Source: Haematobia irritans (lineage: Eukaryota > Arthropoda > Insecta > Diptera > Muscidae). From it: 64,000 bases of DNA. The position numbers and the translations under genes are program-made. Location of the stretch: contig NC_134397.1 in NCBI RefSeq assembly GCF_050003625.1, positions 97,882,162 through 97,946,161 on the forward strand. The letters are read 5' to 3'. A model generated the notes under the pieces. It was not told the origin of the DNA. It saw nothing but the letters and a program-made list of their open reading frames with translations, and ran no database searches. Within the stretch, counting starts at the first letter, position 1. Every line of letters begins with the position of its first letter. Positions 45,432 to 60,162 of the stretch are shown piece after piece.

Positions 45432-46744
45432 GTGCAGAAGTATCGACACGTCGCCTTTTTATTTACGACAAGTCGAATAAATTAAAATTTCTCGTAGACA
45501 GTGGGGCAGATATATCTATTTTACCGGCATCAAAATTTAACGGGGACAAAAGAGTTTCGAATGTGATTCTGACAGCTGCCAACGGCACAGCGATTCAGAC
45601 CTACGGTAAGAAATTAGTAAACGTGGACTTGGGATTGCGCCGGGAGTTTCAGTTTATGTTCACTTTGGCAAACATTGATAGGCCTATAATAGGTGCAGAT
45701 TTCCTGCATAAATACGGGTTGTTGATTGACATCAGGAATAAGGTTATAGTCGATCCTCTGACAAATTTGAAAATTTCAGCATGTTCACAAATATGTAATA
45801 TTAATTTACCAAAGATTTTTTCGTGCCAAAATAAATATACTTCTCTGTTGAAAGAGTTCCCTTCGCTGATTTCTGAGCCAGACTATACACAACCCGTTAA
45901 ACACTCGACGGTACACAGGATAGTGACCAATGGACCGTTGCCATTTACCAAGCCCAGACGACTAGATCCTATAAAGTATAAGATTGCCAAAGCGGAATTT
46001 GACTATTTAGTAAAATGCGGAATATGCAGACCATCCGATTCTAGTGTTGCTTCGGCTTTGCATTTAGTTCCCAAGAAGGACCCAGATGACTGGCGTCCTT
46101 GTGGAGACTTTAGACAACTAAACGCCGTCACAGTACCTGATAGGTACCCCATACCTCACATACATGACTTGAATGTGAACCTGAAAGGAAAAAGAATTTT
46201 TTCTAAGTTGGACTTAGTTAGGGCCTACCATCAGATTCCGATGGCACAGGAGGACATATACAAGACAGCCATAACGACACCGTTCGGAATGTTCGAATTT
46301 GTTCGAATGCCTTTCGGGTTGAGAAATTCGGCACAAACTTTCCAACGTTTCATAAACGAAATATTCAGAGGACTAGAGTACGTGTTTGTATATATTGATG
46401 ATGTATTGGTTTTTAGCGAAAATGAGGAAGAACACATACAACAACTTCGTACAATTTTTAAAAGGTTACAGGACTACGGGTTGAACATTAAGCCAGGGAA
46501 GTGTATATTTGGCGTGACCAGTGTCGATTTCCTTGGTCATAATATTTCAGAAGAAGGGGTCAGACCACCGGAGGAGAAGGTTTCAGCCATTCGGAATTTC
46601 GAAAAGCCAAATTCCGTAAAATTGGTTCAAAAGTTTATGGGCATGATTAACTATTATCATCGATATATTCCTAAACTTGCTGAAATGGCCAGCCCTATAC
46701 ATGAAATGATAAATCGCGCATTGAAAGAAAAAAGAAAGACGTGA
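45395..46744 (+). pseudogene. Gypsy protease and reverse transcriptase
   Basis: Entered by -1 frameshift at 45395. Protease [13 protein letters not shown] (about 45490) and RPIIGADFL; reverse transcriptase with [11 protein letters not shown] (about 46092), [26 protein letters not shown] and the catalytic YIDDVL (about 46395). The frame is open to TGA at 46742-46744 in the connection region; the next segment is in frame +1 relative to the window, so a frameshift mutation separates RT from RNase H. There is no ATG requirement because translation arrives from gag. Confidence 0.88.
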
Positions 46745-48162
46745 CCTGGGAGGTTCGAGCTGAAGAAGCTTTTGCAGATATAAAGAAGGCTTTTGCTTGT
46801 CGAATTCTGTTGAGCCATTTTGATGAGAGTTCAAAATTGATATTGACGGTAGATGCGTCTGGTACGGCGATCGGAGGAGTTTTACAACAGGTACGCGACA
46901 AGATTACAGAGCCTTTAGCAATTTTTTTCCAGGAAATTGACAGATGCAGAATCAAAGTATAGTGTTTTTGACCGAGAGTTGTTAGCGATTCATGATAATA
47001 TAAAGCATTTTTGATATATGCTCGAAGGTAGATGTTTCACCGTCTATACGGATCATAAACCGCTAGTACGTGCTTTAGGGTCAAGGACGGAAAGGAGCCC
47101 AAGACAAATCCGACAACTGGAATATGTGTCACAATTCACTAATGATAGATCTTTCGAGGTAATGATAGATCTTTCGAGGTAATGATAAAGATCTTTCGAG
47201 ATATGTGCCTTTAAGTCTACAGATGTAGATTTGAGGACTTTGAGCATCGAACAGAAAAAAGATAAGGAGCTTTCTGAAGCAACAAGTTCCAAAGATGCGC
47301 ATCTAAATTTGAAATTAATTGAAGTTCCTATGTTTAACGTTAGCCTGTGGTGCGAAGTGGCACAAGAGGAACCGCGTCCCTATATTCCACAAAGTATGCG
47401 TAAAGTTGTTTTTGAGAAATTGCATTGCATTTCCCACCCAGGAATACGGGTTACTCGCCGCCTGATATCAAGGCGGTGTTACTGGCCACGTATGAGCAAA
47501 GAGATTAACGTTTGGGCAAGAGATTGTATAAGTTGTCAGAGTTCAAAAGTTACAAGGCATACTAAGTCGCCAGTAATGAAAATGGATATTCCTAAAGGTA
47601 GGTTCGAACATATCCACGTAGATATTGTTGGTCCGCTACCACCGTCACGTAATCATCGTTATTTGTTAACCGTTATTGACAGGTATACGCGTTGGCCAGA
47701 AGCATATCCTCTGAGAGATATTTCTGCAGTGGCAATAGCTCGGACAATATTTTCAGAATACATATCGCGGTTCGGAGTGCCTCTCACGATATCGACCGAT
47801 AGAGGTACACAGTTTACATCGAAGGTGGTTCACGGAGTTGACTGATTTACTCGGAAGTCATAGGATTACTACGACAGCTTATCACCCACAATCAAATGGG
47901 ATAGTTGACAGAATACGACTCTCAGCTGATATATAAATTGAAAGAAAATTTTAAGACTGTTCGTTCCGCTTTATCACATCAAAGGGCACGAGTAACGAGG
48001 TATATGTATCCAAGGATCTTTTTGGTTGCAAATATGTATTTGTACGCGTGGAGAACAGGCGTTCGTTGCAAAGGCCATACGAAGGGCCATTTAAAGTCAT
48101 TGAAAAGGACAAGAAATTTTCAAATTCGAAATAAACGGACATATCAAAACAATATCGATTGA
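46741..48162 (+). pseudogene. Gypsy RNase H and integrase, multiple frameshifts
   Basis: 46741-46962 reads VDASGTAIGGVLQQ (RNase H); after a shift FTVYTDHKPLVRAL follows at about 47040. A short tandem duplication with AATGATAGATCTTTCGAGG lies at 47142-47180. 47231-47845 contains the integrase zinc domain ([19 protein letters not shown]) and core ([16 protein letters not shown]); then a shift before YHPQSNG (47883) and a final remnant to 48162. The C-terminal part and much of U3 are deleted. Confidence 0.82.
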
Positions 48163-48254
48163 TAGAATTAAACCCGCATATGTTGATACCCACAATGAAA
48201 GCTTGGAGAAGGCTCAGAGCCCAGTAAAAAACAAAAAAGGTGACGTTTAATTTA

Positions 48255-49331
<1,077 letters not shown>

Positions 49332-49431
49332 NNNNNNNNNNNNNNNNNNNNNNNNNNNNNNNNNNNNNNNNNNNNNNNNNNNNNNNNNNNNNNNNNNNNN
49401 NNNNNNNNNNNNNNNNNNNNNNNNNNNNNNN
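49332..49431. other. Assembly gap of 100 N
   Basis: Exactly 100 undetermined bases. The sequences on both sides are unrelated (mariner, LINE), so order, orientation and distance across the gap are unproven. The ORF 49262-49702 that spans it is a chimera. Confidence 0.99.
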
Positions 49432-51440
49432 TCAGGTCGAGCACCTCCCTTCGCGTACGGGTTTCGAAAGTATATTCGTTTCCTCGGTTATGTACCATTA
49501 TGTGATTCTCAAGAAAGTATTCCATAAGACTCTCCCCTCTGGAATTCGTGTCTGTACTAGCCCATAATTCGTGATGAGCGTTCGCGTCACAGCCAATTAC
49601 AAAATCCCTGTTTTTATCCTTGCAGTACCTCACCAGTTCTCTCACAATACGAGGTGGTGGAACGATATCATCATCGTGCGAAAAGTAGGCCGATGACGCC
49701 ACTAATTGTCTCGTCCCAGCCCTGTCTGATCTCTATCACAAAATTGATTCAAAAAGAAACACTTTAGATCCTTTTGTACCAGAACACAGGTCCTTATTTT
49801 AATTACATTCGCATGATATTTCATATAGTTCTTATGCTCCAGTCCCATCACCGCTCCTTTGTTTATCCATGGTTCCTGCACCAGGGCGATATCTATTTCG
49901 TTCCTAAGTAAATGGAGGATAAGATTAGTTGAAGCCAGGTCACAATGACGCAGATTTACTTAAAGCATTTACTTACTGGGCCTGTTTTTAATCTCTCCTC
50001 CACTCCCTTTATAGGTCTTACAAAAGCGCTGCTAAGGCCTAAACTAAATCGTGGCTGTTCGCCTCTAGCCTCTCCAAGGTCTCCGTGTACACCGCCATCA
50101 CAATACTTCTACCCGCGTCGGTGGGAGGATCCATTTTCAATATGGTCCAGTCGTCTGTTGGATAGTTTCTCTTGTTTTGTTCCTTTTGCATCCCCAGTAG
50201 GCGATCTTGTGGTAAGTTGCAAGCCCTCTAGGGTTACCTTCAGCCAGGCAAGGGTTTATGCCCCTGCTTTGACTGTATGTTGCCAAAAAATGGTGCATCA
50301 TCCTCCTCTTGCCGTATCCTTTCAGATACCTCAATTAGTAATCTGCTCTCCAATATTCTCCAATCCTCTTCCTTAATTTTCTGTCTCTATTTTAGTCATC
50401 TACTATTGCCACTTTTATACAGTCTTCGTTGTATAAATTCCTCACTTGGTCCTTCCGGGGTTTTTTGACCACAGTAACATCTGTAGAATTCGTGTCCTTC
50501 GTTCTATTCCTCTTGTGGCGTCCATATTCCTCGGAGCCAGGGTTTAGTGACACATCCTCGTCCGGAATTTTAGAACCATTAGATTTCTCGGCGGGATTTC
50601 GAGCTAGGCTCGGTATTCCTTTCGAGGCCTCTAATAGGCTGGACGCACACAATATCTCCGTACTGCCTATCTTTTCCCTAACCTGGGCGAGGGAAGACGA
50701 GCTTGGCTCATCTGCCCTACTTTTCTTGCCTCCATCTTCAGCTATGGCTAAATCGGTGCAAGTGGTTGGGCGAAAGTTCAATATAGGGTTATAACCATCA
50801 ACATAGTTCATATTACCTTCCATTATTTCCTTGTTTGTGAGCTCCTACTTCCTTATCGTCTCATTCGCCTTAAATAGTCGCCTTTTGTCGTCCTCAGACA
50901 TATCTGCATTTCCCACTAATTTCTGCCTCAATCTAAAGGCCTCTCTAACCCTTAGAAAGAAGAAGGAATCAGTCGATGAAATGCCGTCTGACCGATCTTC
51001 GGCGGGTACCTATACATCCCTCATTGCCTCCGTCAGCGAACCACACTTGTCAATGCTGGTATTTCCGATCCCTCCATGCGTCTCTGGTGCTCTTCGACCA
51101 ATTTCTTTGCGTTTTTCAGTTGCAAGGTCTCCATCTCGGACAGTGTGTCCTTCTTCGATTGTCTTCGAATGCGCAATCTCGCATTCTTCAAAGACGAAGA
51201 AGTCGATAACGCATTTGAGACCGTATCGTCTCCAAAAGTCTCATTAGACTTAATGCTACGATTATCACTCATTTCGATCCAAATTGTCCGTAAAAGGAAG
51301 AACTCTAAAAATTTTAGAAAAAGAAAACTAATACTAAGAGTAGTCATAAGACGTGAACACCCCTACTATCAATATCAACGCCATCTATCGGGGAGTAGTG
51401 AAATACAAAATATATATGGTAATTAAACATGTCTTGCCAG
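49432..51440 (-). mobile_element. LOA/R1-like LINE, 5' half, minus strand
   Basis: ORF1 starts at ATG 51272 (MSDNRSIKSNETFGDD); its frames 51272-51033 and 50823-50392 are separated by shifts and carry Ser/Lys-rich sequence without a clear zinc knuckle. At about 49950-49432 an apurinic-type endonuclease follows: IDIALVQEPWINKGAVMG, then, after a shift, GCDANAHHELWASTDTNSRGESL and REVLDL, where the gap cuts it. The endonuclease resembles the plus-strand LINE at 61.2 kb. Several frameshifts make it a pseudogene. Confidence 0.75.
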
Positions 51441-51891
51441 AGAGTATAAAAATACAAGAGGACGAAAATTTCTCTTCTACAAAAACAACAAATGTCAACC
51501 GTATAGATGTCGCACAATGCCTGTAGCTTTGGTATTACCGAAGTTGCGGTCGAAGCGCTCTTTTGATAAATGGTTTATATAGGCATCGGCAGTTATAATT
51601 TTAAATTGTCCGCCAAAAAATTTAATAGAATGAAAGTATTTATATAAATGAACATTTGTTATTACAAAGTAGGTTCTAAATCCTATTTTCCTAACGTTTC
51701 TTAAAGCCGGCAGAGAACTAAACTGGGTGACGCCGACGCAAACTGTATGATATTTGAGAGAAACGTCGACAAAAACTGCATGATATAAGAGAAATTTTCC
51801 TCATGACTGCCTGCTACCGACGCAGTTTCGCTTGACAGTTTCGTTCTCTTGTTTTTTTATACTCTCTGGTCTGGCAACATCATATGTTGCC
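51432..51891. repeat. Inverted-repeat unit, about 460 bp
   Basis: TTGCCAGAGAGTATAAAAA at 51433 and the inverted TTTTTATACTCTCTGG plus TCTGGCAA at 51855-51882. The interior has a ~40-bp imperfect direct repeat (GACGCAAACTGTATGATAT and GACAAAAACTGCATGATAT). It may be a MITE or two opposed LINE 5' ends. Confidence 0.5.
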
Positions 51892-52555
51892 ATTGCCAGA
51901 TACCAATTTTCCTTAATAAAGTTAAAGGAGAAGAATGAAGAAGGAGAAACAAGTAGTAAACAAACAAGGAACACAGAAGCTTGAATTGAAAGGTGAAGAA
52001 AGAAAAAATAAAAGTACAAAGAAGTGGATACAAAAGTTTAGCCGGTAATAACAGGTAAATAACAGGTCGATACATATATATTGGAGCGATAACGAATTCT
52101 GAACCGATTTCGATGAAATTTTGCACACTTAAAGGTGATAAATTAGATAACTCTGTGCCAAATTTGACGCCAATATGTTAGTAAAGGAGTGCAGTCTGAC
52201 CCCATTTTTCGAAATCGCGCGATACATGTATATGGGAGCTATATCCAAATTTGACCCAATTTTTTTTTCGATTCAATAGCGTTCGTCCTCGTGCCAAAAA
52301 AAAAAAAAACGCCATATGCCATTTTTTTTTGTTTTGCGAACAACAATTACATGGACGGACACCAAGGGCTAGATCGAGGTGATTCTAATTCGATTTATTA
52401 TACCCTGAGCGCTATATGGTTTAGGGTATAAATAGCAAAATTTAATTCAGAAATAACAAGATTTCTAGCCAATAGCAATTATACACGTTTCCTAGCAGTT
52501 CACATAAAAAATTGCTAGATCCAGCTATAAAATAGCTAATTTGGCATCGCTGATG
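51892..52555. repeat. Dispersed fly repeat, non-coding
   Basis: Contains GGTATACGTA-less but typical phrases such as CATGTATATGGGAGCTATAT (52224) and TATACCCTGAGCGCTATATG (52400). It ends near 52500-52555 with TAGCTAATTTGGCATCGCTG, the reverse of a motif also found at 62806 next to another LINE fragment. No gene. Confidence 0.45.
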
Positions 52556-52739
52556 TTAGCACTGCTCCTGGCCAGGAATCTTGTATGAATTTTTTTCTGC
52601 TTTACTTTTCCTCATTTTTGTTTGAAAAAGGGTCATATTGATAAGGAGCTGGAGTAGTCCCAATTTTGATTCTTGATTCGCTCTTTTTTTGATCGAGAAA
52701 GCGTAAACCATTATTTGACAATTTTGAAAAAAATATAAT

Positions 52740-53200
52740 CGTTTCATATATATTTTTGAACTTTTAAATCGTCCTTGATAGCATTCAGCATCTTGGCGTC
52801 GAGGACGTGGATCGGGAAATGTTTTCAGCACCTGCGTGTAGGTATCAGAAATTGCCTTCTCCATTTCCCCCGATTTGTGCTTCCGAATCATATAGTCCAC
52901 TACTCCCTCTTTAAAAATAGTCATCATAAGGCTGTCCTTTGCAATTGCAAGAACCGATCGTTGATGGCAAGTCATCCTTTTGCGAATTTTAAGCAATTCT
53001 TGGTTTAGCCAACAGCGTGCTTGTGCAATACTTAAACCTCTTACCACATTTTGATGTCGTTGGCTTAGGAAAGGTTTGACTTCTTACAGTCAGTTAACCA
53101 ATCTACACGCTGACTAACTTTTGGTCATTGCCCAAACTGGTAACTTGGGCCTTGAGTTTGGCAGCCCAGTGGATAACGTTGAATTTTATTACATTGGGGC
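52740..53200 (-). pseudogene. LOA-type LINE ORF1 fragment
   Basis: Minus-strand frame from about 53047 contains LAIAKDSLMMTIFKEGVV and DTYTQVLKTFPDPRPRRQ, matching the ORF1 at 60.4 kb (VAKDSLVMAIINKGALDGMV, GVYSQVLDKFPGPDPRHQ). The upstream region to 53200 also matches the 5' part at 60.05 kb (CCACTGGG..GGGCAATGACC). It breaks off after YQGRFK at about 52760; the rest of the frame is unrelated. Confidence 0.75.
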
Positions 53201-54253
<1,053 letters not shown>

Positions 54254-54348
54254 GTTGTAAGATGAAAAATTAAAATGTAAATGCCAACATTTTTAAATTT
54301 ATACATATATCACATTAAGGTACAATTAATCGACGATATTGCATGATT

Positions 54349-57300
54349 CTAGTATGGTGGAGATTCACCACCCGATGGAATCTTCTGGACCCTACTGACA
54401 TCGTCGTAGGCTATAGAAAAAACGCTTTTCTTCTCTGCAATGGGATTCCGACGACCCATACTATTGAGGAGTGAATTCATGGCTATGCCCGAATCCAGAT
54501 CGTCTTCAAGGGTGGCTGCATTGAGTTGTTTGTGTGCAGAAGTTGAGGAAGAACTTGATGTAATCGTTGGAGGATGTGTAACACTTGGATCTTCGATATA
54601 CAAATTTATTTTGGACGAAGTGGTGACTTTAACTTCGTTCTCCTTGATGGGCGATGGTTTTGGTTTGACGCTTCTTGCGTTCGATTCTTTGTTGGAACCT
54701 ACAGTTGGGGGTGTTTCTGGATAAATATAATGCGGTAACTTGGATGGCGGCACTGACACTTCCGGAGCATTTTCGCGTTCAAATCTATGTTCTGAGTGTT
54801 GCACTAAGGGGTGACTGGTTTCTGTCTCTACACGTAGTTGCAGTTGCTTATTTTTAACAAAGTCTTCTTTAAGCATTCTAGCACCTTTCGATGGGGATTT
54901 TCGAGGTGCTGGCTCAGGCTTAAATTTATTATCATCTTGCTGATATTTCTCCGAATGTTTGATTTGCAAACGAGTTTTCGTCAATTTTTTATCGGGTATT
55001 TGTGTGGGGTTGGATTTTCTCCGAGTGGGCTGAAGTCCTTTATTAGAAGAATCTGTGGATGTTCGTCCACTGACTGAAGGTTTCTTTCTGTCGTAATACC
55101 ATTCCATATACTTTGGCACACTCCCAGCACGAGCCCTGTTATAGGAATGATCGTCGTTTTCCATAAAGTCTGGTTCACTTTGAGTTACTCTATTTTCACT
55201 TAAGGAGCTACGACCATTGTTATTGGCTTCATATTTCGATGATCCTGCAATATTTGGAGCTTTAGAGTCTGATTGATTCTTTTTAGCCAGATGCTGTTGG
55301 GAACTATTACTACCACGAGAACTATCACTTCTCGATAACCTGGGCTTTACTTCTGGGCGTCCATCGGCCCAGATCTCTGACGATGGTCTTGAACTTGTAC
55401 CATGTTTGCTGTCTGTTTGTCTCTTCTCAGCTTCAACACTTACTTCAAGTTTGTGTTGTTGAGAGGAAAGTTCTGGATAATCTTTGTTAATTCTTTTAGA
55501 AGAAAAATCGGTACCTTTAATGACAATTTCTCCACCATCGGAATCATTTGAAATATAATCACCATATTCGTTTACTTCATAATCCTCGACACCACCCTCA
55601 GAGTTATCATAGTACTCCAGTTGTTCTACTCTAATTTTTCGACTTTTTGGGGGTTCATTCGAGCTATATTTTTCGTCCAATGAATCCGATATCTCCATGA
55701 GAACTTCTCTATTTAAGGGCTCTTTTTTCGCATGTGATGAGCTGCGTTTATGGGAGTGGCCAGTTTTCAATTGTCGCAAAATACTGGCCTTTGTATCGCG
55801 TGGTGGTTTTTGGGGTGTTGATCTTTTCCGAGCTTTGTAATATTCATCATCATCTTCTTCTTTTATAGGCGTTCGAATTTTTCGTTTTATTTCTTCGACC
55901 ATCACGATTCGTCTTCTTGGTTGATTTGCACCACGATATTTACCACGTCGTCGTTGTTTTTTTCGTTTTATGCAGTAGACAATGCCATCAGGACTGTTTG
56001 GGGAACTAAGTCGTATGTATTCATAATCATCATCGTCGGAAGCTGAATCGTCATTCTCGCTACGAGCTCTTCGCTTAAAAGACCGGTTTTGAAACTCCTC
56101 AATATTTCTATTCATATATTCATTTGTTTCAGTTTGAGTGCCAGCCTCACATTCAGTTTGGGTAGCAATAGCCATAGATTGACCAGGCAGACTTTGTGTT
56201 TCAAGAGCGACCTCATGCTGGACATAACGAGTTTCAATTTTCTCTTTTTCCATAAGAATTTGCCGCAATAACTCATTCTGATGTTTCAATGAATTCTCTA
56301 GCTCTTGAGTGAGAGATTGATTGGAGGTGGCAGGCTGTACTTGGTGCTGAAATCCATCCACGTGATGGAGTGTTGCTATTGAACCTTGAGCTGGCTGTGT
56401 GTGTATTACCTTTACTTCCGGCTCAGTCTGTGAATACACAATACTATTTGGTCCCGATTTCCCTAAGGGAAATGTATCACCTTTAAGAGTAGAATTCTGT
56501 TGGATTTCATTGGGCATTGATTGTAAGTATGTTGCTCCTGGAACAATTTGATAATGCTCCCGTATAATTTGTTTGCCATCTGGCTGTTCTTCGATAAAAC
56601 GTCTCATAAGTATTTCTTTGCCGCTATTGTCGACCATCAATAGTTGGGGTGCCGAAAAATTTGTATTTTTTTGAGGGACATTCATGTAAATGTTATCTTC
56701 CTCGCCAGCCGCTTCCCGAGTCTTATCTCTTGTCATTAATTGTAAAATTTCTATATTTCCATCTTTAATAAAAAATTCCCGCTTATTCCGAAGACTACTT
56801 CTTGCCGTGTTATAATCAATGTCACTACCACGGTCAATTTCATGGCGTCTCATCGAATCGTCATCAATATGATATTGACGTTGTGTAGATTCACCATTCT
56901 CATAGCTCTTCCTTTTATTGCGAATAATTTTACTCCGCCTGAAATTTTCATGATCTTCGTCAACAAGATCCCGTTCATCCATAATATCCTCAATAAAGAC
57001 ATCGCGATCATTAATCAGATTAGTTCTAGAATTATGTAAGCTAAGAAGGTTATCGTCCTTGGATGTTCGTATATTCCTGCAGAAGAAATTCATTCATCAA
57101 TTACCGTATGGATTGTATTATGTTTTTACAGCTCTTACTTTATTTTAACTCTTCTCTGGTTTTCATCAGCTGAACGTATGCGACGGGTTTCACCGGAATG
57201 ATTGCGTACATTGCCTACGTTCCTAACATGAACAACATCGTCTATACTTTCGCTAAATTGTTGGCGGCCATTGTGGAATTCCCAACGGGTAGGCTTCGTT

Positions 57301-57359
57301 CGAGTATCTGCCTGTTTGTCCGCTGACCATGCCTCGCGTTTTCCCATCCACTCGGCGAC
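54349..57359 (-). CDS. Last two coding exons of a host gene, large charged protein tail
   Basis: Exon 57359-57139 (221 nt) and terminal exon 57076-54349, joined by a 62-bp intron (57138-57077; A|GTAAGAG and TTCTGCAG|G). The upstream exon opens at an acceptor (TTTTTTTAG|G) and its frame (VAEWMGKREAWSADK) ends in phase 2, which fits the next exon exactly (..VKIK|NIRTSKDD). About 980 aa are covered. There is no signal peptide or membrane segment here; the chain is hydrophilic and low in structure: a Q/E-rich probable coiled coil (SLTQELENSLKHQNELLRQI, about 56330-56270), paired TQTE motifs, a basic cluster KRKKQRRRGKYR (about 55960), many SR/SS stretches, and a compact C-terminus DDLDSGIAMNSLLNSM..GGESPPY. 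Earlier exons are outside or in the intron region upstream. I suspect a cytoplasmic tail of a large insect membrane protein, perhaps a cadherin of the Cad86C kind, but this is a weak impression. The open 2.7-kb exon amid decayed elements shows selection. Confidence 0.85.
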
Positions 57360-59329
57360 CTAAAAAAAGAAATTAATAAGTGACAAATTTCAACCACTTT
57401 ATAAAAAGTCTATTGTACAACAACAACAACAACAAAACCACAACCTAACATAAACCATAAATTAAATAGACTTGTGTGGAAGTTTCCACTTTTATACGAA
57501 GCAGGCAGAAATGTTTTTCATTAATTGGATGTTGAATAGGTTTCCGAGAGGATAATCTACTTGAAAGTCAAATAACATTTATTGCTGTTTTTAAGCAATG
57601 CACATTACATTCGTTTTCGTAGCGAATATCAGCTTCAGTTTAATTAGGCGAACTTTTTTAAATGCGTACTAAAGATTATGACGGAGAAAAATAAATAAAA
57701 CTTAGGAGATTACATTTTTAAATAATAAATACGGGTTTCTGCAAAATCTGAACATACAGTCGGTAATAATAGTAAAATATTAGTTGCTTTAGAAGTTTTG
57801 GTTTCCTGCAAATGGTATCGTTTGAACAAGAAGTTTACTACAGCTATTGCGATTAAGTAAATGTTCATTTTGCGAACTTAAGTATTACAAATGAAGAGTT
57901 AATGTCCTTTTTTTGCGAGTTTTTGAAAAACGTACATTGTTTTATGGCGTTTTCTTTTCTTGTAAAATATATGCACTTTTCGGCATTTTGCCCGGAATAG
58001 AAACTTTTTTGGTTCTTTTGTAAAAAAGCGATAAATTGAGGGCATTTTCACCACTGCCGACAGACGAGACAAATGCTGCGATTGCCCTTAAAAACAGATT
58101 TGCATTTTGCTGATGATGGTGTCTTGAATAAATTATTGTGGACTTTTTTCAATGTTTTCATCCACATTTATGCCAAAGAAATATAGTGCACAGAAATCTA
58201 GAAAAAACGTGAACGATGTTTACGTTTTATTATATTAATTTCGCCCTGTTTACTAAATTGAATCGTTTTCTGCCCGTTGAAAAGATAGCATTTTTATAGG
58301 ATGCGGTATGCATTCTGTACATTAGTTGCCAATGAATATTAAGCATTTAATATTCAAATATTTTATTATTTTTTATTGTTACATAAGAAAAGCAACAAAA
58401 TCCATTTCTTTTCCTACCATTCAATTAATTTTCGTAATACATGTAAAAATATATATACTATATATTATTTTTTGGTTATTTTATTAAGTTCTCCCTAAAA
58501 GTAGGACTTAATTACATTTACGCATTTTGAATCTATTTTATATTGAATCACGGGTCTACTATATGAATTGAGTCCGTAATTTGCCGAAAATGCTCGATGT
58601 GCCAGGTTGGATGAAAAGTACTATCACCGTCTTAAAATAGCTTTAGTATTGATAATGACACAGATATGACACTTGCAGAAGAAGTTTAAAACAACGTAAC
58701 GAATACAATACAAATTTGTAATAAAAATTGTTAAGAAAATTAAATACCTAAAATTTGCAAAACAAAAAAAAAAAAAAAAACAAACCAAATAGTTACAATG
58801 TTACATCTTTTTAAAGAATTTCCAAAAAATGTGATAGTTGGATAGAACCTCTTAATTCAGCAGTCATGTTTGCTAAATTCACATTCACATAAATTGACCG
58901 TTGCTGGAATAGCAAACTTTTTTAGACGAAACAGTAGTGGTAAGATTTCTGTTTTACCACACGAGAGTTATTTCCTTTTGCCAGACGGCACAAATCGCGT
59001 TCTGCTGTTATTATTGGCGTTTTCTTTTGAATTTAAAGATTAAAGTAGCAATAATTTGTCTGCAACAATCGGGTTATGCAGTTATTTTTAGCAGGGGACA
59101 TTTTGCTCTGGTATGATATATTCAGTAACATATTTGAACCTTATGACTAATAGTTAAAGTTATAGAAAACATTCCAGAGATAATACAAAACATAAATTTT
59201 ATTTTTCCAGAGACGAATTACTGTCATCTTCAATTTTGTTATAGTTGTTAGTAGAATTGGGAAAGGAGATGTTTTAATGCACTGGATTTAATGGCTACAT
59301 CCAATCTTTTGGAAATAAATGAAGTAATA
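57360..59329. other. Probable intron of the host gene
   Basis: Directly upstream of the internal exon's acceptor, with no further exon recognised. Contains a (CAA)n run at 57420-57434 and an A-run at 58763-58780. A stretch at 58850-58930 (GCAGTCATGTTTGCTAAAT, GCTGGAATAGCAAAC) loosely resembles the MITE at 18.4-18.9 kb. Confidence 0.4.
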
Positions 59330-59690
59330 CACTGAAAAATATTGTCGTAAGGCCAAAGATTTCATGACCTTTTCCTTGTTCAAAAGTAGTCAAATTAAGG
59401 TCAACTTGACTTTAATAAATCTGAAAAATTCTTTAAAATTAATGCAATGGTCTTTAAGTTTGTCGAGTTTTTGCATCTTGACTTCAAAGCAAACAAGCGT
59501 TTAAAAGATGTTTTTCAACACTTTACTTCAAAGACGTCTTTTACATGAAACATAGTATAATTTCTAGCTTACGTCGCGTCCGAATTTGAAAATTTAAGTT
59601 GGCGCTAAAATATTTTTAAAGGACTTTGATAGCACAAGAAGATAAATGCTGAAAAAATTAATAATTTAAAATTTGTTTCCTACAACCAAG
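59330..59690. repeat. Left arm of an inverted MITE-like pair
   Basis: Starts TA|CACTGAAAAATATTGTCG. The reverse complement of about 63310-63685 matches it block by block: ATGGTCTTTAA, GAGTTTTTGCATCTT, AGATGTTTTTCAACACTTTA, GAATTTGAAAATTTAAGTTG. The arms face each other across 3.6 kb. Confidence 0.65.
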
Positions 59691-60010
59691 TACCAAAAAC
59701 TCAAAGTTTAAAGAGAATTGTGCCTTAAAAGTGGCATTACTTCAATTCTCCGCTTCGTTGGCTCGGAATCAATACTAAAATCATTAATCCACTCTGTTTT
59801 TATTTTATTTCTTTTTAATTTAACTTTATTATTTCGGAATGGTCTGTAAAAATCAAGTTTGCATTCTTATTTTTAAATATTGAAAGTTATTTATAACCAT
59901 TTCCAAGGGCTATTCTTTATTCAACCGTCGAACGGAACGGACGTGTTTTTTAATAGCGGATAAATCATCGTAATAATTACCTACTACGAATTTCAAGTGT
60001 GGTGGGATAT
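59691..60010. other. Interior of the inverted pair before the LINE
   Basis: AT-rich, no ORF or motif recognised. Confidence 0.35.
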
Positions 60011-60162
60011 TAGGCCCCCATGCAGAGAAATTCAAAGACATCCACTGGGTTGCTAACTTCAGGGCCCAGTGGACGGGTATCGACTGGAGTTATAAATTTG
60101 GGCAATGACCAGATTTAGGCCCAATTAGTCGACCTGTAGACGGGTCGACAGGTGGCGACAAT

